Below, one piece after another: positions 24,346 through 35,074 of a stretch of 64,000 nt of DNA; position 1 is the stretch's first letter, and every line of letters begins with the position of its first letter. The stretch is from Paramecium pentaurelia (Eukaryota; Ciliophora; Oligohymenophorea; Peniculida; Parameciidae), in NCBI GenBank assembly GCA_905183005.1, contig CAJJDO010000094.1:203364-267363 (forward strand). Direction: 5' to 3'. A program made the translations under genes and the position numbers. The notes under the pieces were generated by a model. It did not search any database. It saw only the letters and a program-made list of their open reading frames with translations, and was not told the origin of the DNA.

Positions 24346-26259
24346 TCATTTTTTAGATGGTTCAGTCAATAAACTTTAATAAAATTTTAGATTGGTTACA
24401 CTTTTTGTATTTTTGAGTGTTTCATTTGAAAATATAACTGATGATAGTTATGATTATGATTATTGGGATAATAGTGATTGTTAACTATTCTGAGAATTTT
24501 TAGTTCTTTTTCTTACTAAAGAATCTATTGTATCTTTGGTAACTTAAGTAGATGAGTTTTTATCAAATTCATAAACTTTTTATCTTTTCTATTAATAGAA
24601 AAAGGCATTTTCAAACATAGGTGTAAATTAAGTTATCAACTTCTATTCCCTATTTAATTATTCAAATAATATTCTATCATTAGTTGTAGGCTGTTTAAAT
24701 ACTAGCTTAGTTAAGTCAGGTATATATGGTGGATCTACTTTTTTTTATATGTATTTTGCTATATCAATATCTTAAAACCAAGGATGTGCTAATATATCAT
24801 CAACTCCATTCTTTTATCCTAATCTCTTACTTGGATCTTTAATCATAAGTAATCGTATCAAATCTTTTACTTCTGGACTTAACTTTTTAGGAAATGTCAC
24901 CTATTCATTTAATAATCTGGTGTAAATAATATTTTTATCTTCACAATAAAATGGTGGAAGTCCTGTAACAAATTCATATAATAATGCTCCTAAACAATAA
25001 TAATCTATTAAATAATTATGTCCATCATTATGAAACATTTCAGGTGCCATATATTCAGGAGAACCACAAAATGAATAAGCATTTTATTCTGGTTGCATGT
25101 TGGGTCTAGCCAAACCAAAATCAGCCAATTAAATATGTCCTGTTATATCTATTAAAACATTTTCTGGTTTTAAATCTCTATAGATTATTTATTAGTGATG
25201 TAGAAATCCTAAAGCCAAACATACTTCTGTAATGTAAAATCTAGCTTGATTTTCTGTCATCTTTTCTACTTTTTTCATATAACTAAACATTTCTCCTCCA
25301 GGACAATACTCAATACCAAAAATTATCCAATTCTTTGTTTCAAATACAAATTCTATTTTTGATGTGAATAACGAACCTTTATTTGTAGTTTCTATAAGAA
25401 TATCTCTTTCATTCTAAACTAAATCTTATTTTTCATTTTATATAACAAAACTTTTGCTTATTAACTTTAACGCAACGAAACTACCATCAATTAATGATCG
25501 AGATAAAATAACTGTTGAGAATCCACCTCTACCTATAACATGCAAAAATTGAAAGCAACTTAAATTCAATTGTTTTGGTGGACATATACCTATTATAGGT
25601 TTTAATCTAATGGTTTTTCCAATCATATGATTCATTGGGAGAGAGGGAACAGTGAGATAGTAATCAAATCCAATATTTTCATCTAATGTTGAGTATCCAA
25701 CGACTTAATAGTTCCCAGATTTACTTTTTAGTACACTTAGAATTTTATCAGTTGTCACATTTGGATTAAATCTATGAATTTGTGTAACTTCTGAGGAATA
25801 ATGAATGTAAATAGAAATTTCTTATTTAATTATTTTATCAATAGACGAAGATTTTCCTCCTATTTAAATAGAGCTTGTTAAAATATCTTCAACGCTATTT
25901 CTGCGAGTCATTGAACCTTTATCTAGAATAAGTTTATTATTATTTTTCAATTTTTAGTTTAGAATTAAGTTAATTCCCTTTGAAATTTATTGAGATGGGA
26001 AATTTGTTTCAGTTGGAATTTTCGATGATTTTGCTTATGGTTTAGGTTTATCTCTAGAATTTGATCGTTATTAACTATGGACTCTCTCAGTTAAACTGCC
26101 ATGATTAACCTTACGAGCTGAATCTTATTTCACCATATCCTTTAATATAATTTGCGATAGATTTCTTTAAATGAATTTTAAGGGAGATTATGATGTATTT
26201 TTGCTGGTTTGATTTCTAGTGCTCATTTAAAAGTTTTATATTACACGAGCTGGTGACAT
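24346..26259 (-). CDS. AGC-family Ser/Thr protein kinase (PKA/PKG/RSK-type core), intronless
   Basis: 637 residues, single exon. N-terminal ~150 residues are disordered and basic; ~160-255 form an ordered domain ('EISIYIHYSSEVTQIHRFNP') not identified. Kinase core: 'IGRGGFSTVILS', 'VALKLISK', 'IYRDLKPENVLID', 'LADFGLARP', 'SFCGSPEYMAPEM' and 'RLGQKNGVDDILAHPWF', all catalytic residues present. AGC tail: 'VDPPYIP', turn motif region, and 'FDKNSST' (hydrophobic motif not canonical). Two in-frame ATGs (26259, 26226); the first is used. Expected to be active; substrate unknown. Confidence 0.9.
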
Positions 26260-26544
26260 TATCTATCCACTTCGTTATCTCATATATTGTTATCAAATAA
26301 AAAAATTAATATTATTTACATTATTGATAAGTAAAGATATTCAGATCAAAAATTTCTATTGATTATCATCTATTACTTGAAATGAGTTAATAATGTAATT
26401 GTTATAATTATATTGCTTTATCATATATTTATTATTTTAATATTTAGTTATTTTCTTTAAAATAAGATGGATGTTAAATAACAAATATAATTATTTATAT
26501 TAAACTTTTATCATATATTATATTGATGATATTTTGAAAAAATA

Positions 26545-27897
26545 TCAATTCATTCTAATTTAATATTCTCCATTCTATGTAATATATCTTACCCATGGTA
26601 ATGCATTATATCCACTTTTATCTTAAATCTTTAAATATCTGACTTAAAAACCAGAGACAGTAAAGTAAGGAATTTCAAATGTGATATTGATAGGCATCTT
26701 CTAAAATTTATCTCTGTTTGGTGATACAATTCTATATTTAAATTTATATATATATATACGTTGGGAGATGGAATACTGCATTCATCATAAAATCTCTTTA
26801 ACCTCCAAATTATTTGATACTCCAACACATAGCTTCCTTTTCAGGCATATAATTAACAGAACCATGTGCAGTTCTAAATTGAGGTTACTCTGCATCATCA
26901 GGAACAGGTACAAATATCTAAATTAATATTAAAATATTACTTCAACATTATTTGCAGTACTCTTAGGCTTGAAATTAGATTTAGCTTTAACTAGAAATTC
27001 TATTTTAGTTGCTGACTTTCTTTCTATTAGTACATCTACTGAAAATAATGGTTTGACTCTTATATCCAATCTATAGGAGATCAATTCGAAATCACCATCT
27101 GGAGGTGTAAATTATATAACTCTTTCATTTTCAAATTTTGATAATCTTACACATTAATGAAACTTAATATCATCAAATTCAACTGCTCTTGATTTTGATT
27201 AACGACCTTATGCTTCAAAAAATGCTTTGTCATTCAATCCTAATTTCAATTCAGGCATTCCACTCAACATACATTTGACCTATACTTATCCTATAATCTC
27301 GCTTTTTATTACATTTCCTTATTGACCTATTAACATATTCAATTTTTCAATAACATCCAAAAAAACTTCATTCTTTTTATATTTAATTCCCTCCTTTCTC
27401 CATGATATTTTATTAGAAACCAATGCAACCACATTAAAATTTGTTTATTCTGGTTATTTCTTGTCTTTCAATTAAAAACTTTCTGTTTTGATAAATTCTT
27501 TCAAAATTTTAAATTCTGTTGTTTACGGATATCCATTATCAAGCATTTCATCTAACAATTCATAAACTACAACAAAATTATCTCTAATTGATTCTTCTTC
27601 AACATTAACAAAATATTCCTATAATACTTATACCAATCTGAATAAAAATGAAAAAATCATTAGACAATTTGCATTTTAAGAACAGACAGTCATAAATATT
27701 AAATTATTATGCCTTATAAATATGTAAGTATATCCATCCTTATCTATCATTACAGGTTTTTAAGTATATTCATCGAACTCCAATAACTTTTTATTAAATG
27801 TTTCATGAATATTCACAGGTAATTCATTTCTGTATTATCTTGTAATCAAGACTCTTCCTTTCTAATCTAAAATATAAATTGATGAAATTCCAAACAT
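26545..27897 (-). CDS. AP1M: AP-1 clathrin adaptor complex mu subunit
   Basis: 433 residues, introns of 23 and 28 nt. The N-terminal longin-like half starts MFGISSIYILDQKGRVLITR; the mu homology domain contains 'VVALVSNKISWRKEGIKYKK', 'NEVFLDVIEKLNMLIGQQGN', 'FTPPDGDFELISYRL', 'VEIFVPVPDDAEQPQFRTAH', 'CWSIKQFGGQRDFMM' and ends 'ALPWVRYITQNGEYQIR'. Length and these motifs fit mu1, which selects YxxPhi cargo for clathrin coats at the trans-Golgi and endosomes. mu2 and mu4 fit less well. Confidence 0.92.
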
Positions 27898-27990
27898 TAA
27901 TAATAATAAAACACGTCTAATTAAAATAATTAGAATATATGCACAATATCTAAGTTAATAATCTAATAAGAAATTAATAATTATATTATT

Positions 27991-29727
27991 ATGAATTAAT
28001 AGAATTTGCCTTTTGAATGTTTTGGTCAAAAAGGTGTAAAATATATATGTCAACAATTGATTGGAAGCGGCACTCAAGGAAGGGTATATTCAGGCATCAG
28101 AGAGGACTAGCCTTAAACTAAATTAGCTATCAAATTTACAGATGATATAAAGGATGACGAATTGCAATTTTTAGATTATATCTAAAAATCAACAAAATAG
28201 CTTAAGCACATAATCAAATACTATGAAGTAGTCGATTATACGAAAAATAATGGTTTTCCAAAAAGTTCATAAATAGGAAAATATTTGTTTGTTATGGAAT
28301 TAGGCTCCAAGAATTTACTAGAAGAAGTTATATAATCAAACAGATACATAGATAAATAAAAACTTAATATTATTTGTTAAATTGCCCTTGGGATCTTTGA
28401 ACTTCACTAAATAAAGCATTCTCATCGTGACATTAAACCTGAAAACATCATTTTAGTTGGTGATATATGGAAATTATGTGATTTTGGATTTGTTAAACAT
28501 AGCATAAGCTAAAAATAAACTTAAAAGGTAGGTACTCCTTATTATATTGCTCCAGAGGTTTTTTTAGAAAATTCTGATTCTATTAGGTATGATAATAAAG
28601 TAGATGTTTGGTCTTTTGGATGTATTATATATGAAATATTTACAAAAAATTTGTTTTTTAATGGAAGTTCGCCTAATGATGTGAGTTTAGAAATTGAAAA
28701 TTATTGTTTCTAATAACAATTAAACCCTAGAGAGAAAAATACTGATCCCAGATTCTAAAATCTTCATAATTAGGAATTGTAAATATTATGCAAATGTATG
28801 ATGACTGTGAATCCTTAAGAACGCTATGATTCTAAAGAAGTAGTGGAAAAACTCAAAAATATTTGTAACGTTTAAAATAACCCAGCTGATATGCCACCAA
28901 TAGCAATATTAGAATAAAAGCCTAATGGATAAAACAATCCCTTTGGAGGCATCAATTAAAAGTAACCTAATTAACAAACATAAATCTCTTTTGAAATATA
29001 GACTTAAGCTTAAAGCACAATAGAATCCAAGTTTCAATTTTAAAGTGCAGCATAAACTTAACTCACTACTAATTAATATATTTAACCATCAGCACTATAG
29101 ATTAAGCCCAGCTAATAATAATAAAATAATATGTAAAATAAATAAAATCCATAAACTTTCCAAAAAGTAAATACTGTGTAAAATCAATAAACTATAACAT
29201 AATAAATTCCTACATAGTAGATTCCTATATAAAATTAATTAAATTTACAATCATAAGTTCCTATTTAAAATCAATAAACTTTACTATAATAAAATCATAT
29301 CACAATTAACTAAAATCAACCATAAGCAAATTCTATATTCTAAAATCCAAAACAATCATTAACACTTTAAAAAAATCAATCGTAAATGTAATTTTAAATT
29401 TCCATTCCATCATCAATAGTACAAAATAATCATAAATAAAATTAATTGATAGATGATTCAAATATTTTAAATTTATAAAAGGTAGATTCTTCTTAAATTT
29501 TTTAATAAAATAGTATTTATTAGATTAATAAAGATGATAATGATTTGATATCTAAATATCTTGATAAAATAGTTAAACCAGAATATAAGAGTTAGCTTAA
29601 ACAATTTATTCAGACTTCTTCTTCAAAAATAAAGACGAATAATATTGATGTGACACAAGATATCGTAAAAGAGAACTTGATTTAAATCCTTATTGAATTT
29701 ATTTAAAGTAAAGTTTAAAATATTTGA
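27991..29727 (+). CDS. Ser/Thr protein kinase with glutamine/asparagine-rich tail
   Basis: 578 residues, no introns. Kinase domain ~10-290: 'LIGSGTQGRVYSG', lysine in 'LAIKFTDD', 'HSHRDIKPENIILVGD', 'LCDFGFVKHS', 'VGTPYYIAPEVF', 'VDVWSFGCIIYEIF'. Catalytic residues are complete. The family is not clear (ULK- or NEK-like features; ciliate expansion). The tail from ~310 is extremely Q/N-rich with imperfect repeats of 'QNQQT'/'IPIQN' type, using many TAA codons, then a short ordered C-terminal helix. Q/N tails often mediate condensation, which is inference. Confidence 0.85.
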
Positions 29728-29792
29728 AAATGAAAAATTGAATAAAATGATTCTTCTTAATCATTAGTTTAAATGATAATAAATATTTTAAT

Positions 29793-32078
29793 TCAAAATC
29801 CTTGTTTAACTATTTGACCAGCTTTGGATAAATTTGCTGAAGATTTTTTACTCAAAATTGACATCAGTTCATTTTGTAGGGATACTGATAGATTGTTTTT
29901 CTATGGAGGAGATGAATCTGTTCTAAATTTGTTAACTGATTATTCTTCAGACTACTGTAAATAACCTTATTATTATTAAGTAGTTGAAAAATTTATTTTT
30001 TCTGATAATTCTTATTCTAATTGTTATATATATTCATCTAATTAATAAACTCTAGTTTATAAGGAACTTAATTATTATTTATAATAATCAATTTGATTTC
30101 CTACAGAATTTTTTTTTTGAATATCTTCTTTAGCAAAATTCAAAATCTAATAATAATTTTATGAATTAATCGATCTTCCTTAATATTTCAAATCGTATTT
30201 ATTAATTTAGAACTTCAACTCTTTTAACATCTTATTAACAATATTAAAATCTATTTATTTGCCTTCTTCTATTTCATGAAATTTTGGTATGAACTTTTCA
30301 AAGGTCTAATCAATGATTTCATTATCTTCAAATTCAAGATTTACTATTTCATCTTTAATATATAAGGTTTTTTTCAGCTTTTTAACAAAAATGATTGCAT
30401 AGACTACTTTTCTGAATCTTAAATAAATATTATGATTTCTGATCTAGAATTCATTTCTTAGGAGGACAAAATAATGAATATAATTTGAATATTAAATTAA
30501 TTGAGAAAACAAAAATTATGTTCTCTTATTTTTAAGTAAATATGATATTAAACTAAAACTTAATGCTACTTTATTTTATGAAATTGCTTTTCTTACAAGT
30601 AATTCTTCAAATTCAACTTGAAGTTAAATATATTAATTATTTAATTCTTCGAATTCTTATGCTATATCTTATTTTTATTATAAAAATTATTAGCTTAACT
30701 TCTCTTTTTCTAAGATTTATTAATCATATTAATGACATGATTCAATTAATTGATCGATATATTGATTATCTTTTTATGCCTTTAGATTTTATTGTTCAAG
30801 AGCATCCTATAATTAATTTATTTTATCTTCTTATTATTCAATTATAATTTAATGTTCTAATTGTAATTAATCTTTTGCTTTAATGTGTTCAGAATTCAAT
30901 TATTCAATTTTATATCTAAGTTATTCACCAACTTTATGCATGTCTTAAATATTTTTACAGACTTAATCATTTTCATCTTTTAATTGAGTATTTGTGGATA
31001 TTAAACTCTAAATGATTTCTTTGATATCAATAAAAAATTCTTCAATTTGTATTTAATTATAACTATACTTCTTCTTTTTTTTAGGAACTGATTTACGACT
31101 GGAAGCAGATGAAGATTTTCTTCCTTCATATAATCTTTCATAAACATTTGACTTTTTTTTTGCAACCAAACATTCTGCAATAGTTTCATCAATTTATTAT
31201 TAAATATAATTAAACAATTTTGAAAATTCTTTATTTTATTATTCTAATTAATTTGAGTAATCTTTTTATTGTTTAAATTGGTCATGTTAAATTTCATATT
31301 CTTTTCTTAATTTTTCATTTGCCCTATTCATTTCATCAAATTACAAAGCATAATTCTTTTCACATTCCATAGCAGTTTAAACTTAAATATTGAATTGTTC
31401 ATTTAATTATTAATTTTTTTTTTCTAAATCCTCATATTAAATCTTTATATATTTCAATTCAACTAATTCTTAATGTTATTATTCCAATCTTGATCGATAA
31501 TCATCTAACTCTTATTTTAATAATTCATTCTCAGTTTCCAATTGCTTAAGCATATTCATTATACTATTTTCAAACTTATTTTTTTCAGATGTTACTTATC
31601 TTAATTATAATTCGGTTTCTTGTTTCTCTTTTTTTAAAATTGAATTCTTTTTAGTTAATTATTATAATTCATCTTCTAATCCTTTTACTGCATCTTTTAT
31701 TAATGAAATTTGTTCAGTCACTTCTCGTTGAGTCATTTATTTCTAAGATAATTCTTAACTTTAAAATTTAACTTTCTCCAAAAGCTCTTAATTCTTATCT
31801 TAGACTTCCTTCAAAGCAACCAATAATTATTAGTTAAATTATTACAATTACTTAGTTTTTTTCTATTAATTATCAAACATTTAATCATGTTCTTCTTAAA
31901 GAATAGAAAATTATCGATCACCATACTCTTTTTATTTAATTGCTTAACTCAATTATTCTTCTAACTCTTGTAATCTTTCTTAAAGTATATTTATTGTTTA
32001 GTCCTTAATCTATACATCATTACTCAATAACTTGATTCTAGTATAACTTTCTTATATAGCTTAGACACTGTCGTTCAT
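29793..32078 (-). CDS. long coiled-coil protein
   Basis: 761 residues, single exon. Start MNDSVQAIQESYTRIKLL; nearly continuous heptad-rich helix to ~residue 520, interrupted at ~350 by a basic Ser/Lys patch ('RKSSSASSRKSVPKKKKK'), then a more globular aromatic segment (~540-640) and a Ser-rich end. Cilium or basal-body structural role is plausible, not shown. It converges on the upstream kinase gene, stops 65 bp apart. Confidence 0.75.
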
Positions 32079-32116
32079 ACTTAAATTTAAAATTATTTAT
32101 AAATAACAATCTAATC

Positions 32117-32835
32117 TCATTTCATAATCATTCCCACTATATTCAAACCACTCTTGGCCATTTCCCTTTTCAATTACTATAATTTTTTCTTATGATCTCC
32201 TCTACACTTATAGAATCCATGAAAATTTGTTGCAGATAAAAAAAGACATAAAATTGGTAATGGTAACTTATAAAAATACTATTAATAAATTACCCAAATA
32301 GCTTTAAATCCAATTAAATCTCCTAAACACATTATAGCCCAAAAAATAGTTCCATAAACAAGACAAGCCCAAAAAAAACACTAATCAACTTTATTCGATT
32401 GTTCTTAGGATTAAGTTTGAACATTCCATTTTTTAGCATTGAATTCAATCCACCAACACAATCCAACCAATTTTAATCCAAAATAATTCTTCATCAAAAT
32501 AAATTGAACTAATTGTAATAATCCAACCAACAGATATGTATTTGACATATCCTACAAAATAATAAAACTCAATCCTGGTAATCCTGTTAGTACTACTGCT
32601 GCAATACAAATTAAAGGATGAGCAGCTTCTGTTATATCATACTATTGTACTAAAAGATCTTTCTAATTATGTTAATTGCTTAATTTACATTAGCTGCTTC
32701 TATCTCTTCTTCCTATTGGTTATTTTGATAAACTGAATCATATTTGTCTACAGTTAGATCCACATCAGGTTCTACATGTTCTGTTATTCTCTTAGGCTAT
32801 ATATCAATCTTAAAATCCAATGATGTTTATTCCAT
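32117..32835 (-). CDS. TVP23: Golgi membrane protein TVP23 (FAM18/DUF846)
   Basis: 221 residues, introns of 26 and 27 nt. Cytosolic acidic N-terminus, then four hydrophobic segments: 'HPLICIAAVVLTGLPGLSF', 'YLLVGLLQLVQFILMKNYFG', 'CFFWACLVYGTIFWAIMC' and 'LPLPILCLFLSATNFHGFYK'. Signature motifs 'GLKLVGLCWWIEF' and 'NFHGFYKC' are those of TVP23, a trans-Golgi/vesicle protein implicated in endosome-Golgi transport. Second of three tandem minus-strand genes, but spacing gives no sign of co-regulation. Confidence 0.9.
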
Positions 32836-32866
32836 TTAATATTATTTATTGATATTTCATAATTAA

Positions 32867-34318
32867 AAATATAACTCAATATTTCCTTCTCCCACTACTT
32901 CATAGTGCTATTCTTGAATCAAAAGTAATTAACAATTTTAACATTTATAATCAAAAACTTATGATGAATTGATCTCATTAGGAATAAATATTTTTGTTTA
33001 ACAACCTACCTTTGTCTTAAAAGATAAAAAAAACTCTCGAGTTTCAGAGTAATATTAATTAGTTTCTATAAAATCTGTACAGATTTAATATGCATAAGGT
33101 CTTTTTAATGCACTAAGTTTTAATTACTAAAATGATCCATCTTCATAAAATAGACCCTCCTCATACATAGTTGACATAGTTGTATGATCATTATATCCTT
33201 TATATTACCAATAGGTCCATGATTATTAGTAACTATCGGCTTTGTCAAGAATAAAATCAAGTATATCTTTAGATTTTTAATCATCTCCAACAGCTCCAAA
33301 TTCTGTCAAAAATCCTCCTATTTTAAGATCATTAACGTTTCTCATCTTTAAGTAATACATTAATTAATGAATCCTATTACATATCAAAGATGAAATCTTC
33401 TCTATTCCACAATATACATGATAACTGAATACTTCTTTATTTTCATATTCTTGTCCACCAATATTTTAATCAAAACCTGCTCCTAAAACATCAAGAAAAT
33501 CAGACTCAAAAAATATTATTTTTTCTTTATCAACTTTTCTAATATAATTATGTATAAGTTAATAGAATGGAATTAAATATTTTTTATTTGCATGTCCTGG
33601 CCATATATAATCAACCATACTATTTTAGAAATTCCCTGGAGCTGGCTCATTCATAATTTCATATCCTATAACATTCCATTCATTTTTATGTTTTTCTGCT
33701 ACTCTCTCCCAAAACTAACCATAATAATCAGCTAATCCATTAGTATTTGAATAAAGCATTTCAAAATTTCTTCCTATATCATTAGTAGAATAAAAGAAAA
33801 TAAATTTTTACTAATAACAATCATCCAATATTGGATATCCTTTAGAATCAAATCTCATTTACATCGTTTTTGGAAATGGAAAATCGGTTTTTTAAATTGC
33901 CCAATCAGGAAATCCATTTCCACAAAATTACCTATTAAATAAGTCTTAATGAGCATCTAAAATAACATATATATTATATTTCGCAGCCATTCTCACAATC
34001 ATCAAAATTTTATCTAAATACTCTTCGTCTACTACACCTCTCTTTGGCATCGCTCCTTCAAATGAAACATGAAGTCTAATAACATTGAAGCCATTCTTGC
34101 TTAATATTTAACAATCTTCTTCACTAAAAGACTCCATATAGTCAAACCCTTCTGTCTTTGGCAGATAAGGTGCTTATTTATAAACTACATTGAATCCATG
34201 AAAAATTCTAATTGCTCCATTCTGATCTTGAAAGTATCGACGTTCATTTAGAGTTATAGGAGAGGCAAACACACTTATAATTAAAATAAGGGTTTAATAT
34301 ATCTACATTTAATTTAGA
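32867..34318 (-). CDS. secreted endoglycoceramidase-like glycoside hydrolase (GH5)
   Basis: 483 residues, single exon. A signal peptide (MQIYQTLILIISVFAS) is followed by a GH5 barrel: 'FHGFNVVYKQAPYLP', 'NGFNVIRLHVSFEG', 'YVILDAHQDLFNRQFCGNGF', acid/base Glu in 'GYEIMNEPAPG', 'GGQEYENKEVFSYHVYC', nucleophile Glu in 'GGFLTEFGAVG', and 'SWTYWQYK'. 'DAHQD...CGNGxPDW' is specific to endoglycoceramidases, which release whole glycans from glycosphingolipids. A short beta domain ends the protein. Likely secreted or in food vacuoles. Confidence 0.9.
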
Positions 34319-35074
34319 GAATATTATTAATATCAATAATTAAATAAATAATAAAAATAAATTGATGAATTAATTAAAGGTAATTAAAACAAAAAATACT
34401 AATAAACTCATTTTATAATTTATTGATATTTATTAAACCTTACCATATGAATTTCTTTAATTGAATAATAGAACTTATGTTTACATTCCAGATACCTATT
34501 TTATTATAATAATTTAAAAAATAGACTAATTTAATAGATTTTATTATATTAGATTTGAATATTCTTTAATCTCATTAATAAAATAATTTAAAGTGTATAT
34601 CATCCAAAAACATAAAACATATTCAAAATTTTTTTATTATTCTGAAATATCTTTAAATCTTTTATAAACAAAACGAATAGTTTATCAATTTTTTGGAAAT
34701 ATTATTTATCGATAAAACAGATTCATATTTATTTAGAATATATTGGATAAATTCTTTATTATTTATCTCTGAATTTCATCATCTGAAGATCAATGAGGCT
34801 TTTTATAAATCCTAAAAAATTAAAATATTACTTATCACTCTTAATTTTACATTTTTTCCTTAATTAAAAACTAATCTTTATCTAATAAAAATTTAATACT
34901 AGATTCAAACTTATTCTTTTATTATGCTAAAAAAATATATATTTTCAATTTCTATTTAATGGAATTTTAACATATTTAAATATCAATTTAAATGATAGTT
35001 TTGTATATTATAAATTATTTAATTGAAAAAAAGATATAAAAAGAAGTATGATTAATTTTAATTTAATATCAAAT
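34319..35074. other. intergenic, no clear gene; lies just beyond a truncated helicase
   Basis: 756 bp downstream of the Dna2-like gene and upstream of the endoglycoceramidase gene. Some minus-strand stretches are open but have no helicase motif (no Walker-like, VDxFQG or arginine-finger segment). No gene is called. It could be eroded former coding DNA. Confidence 0.45.
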
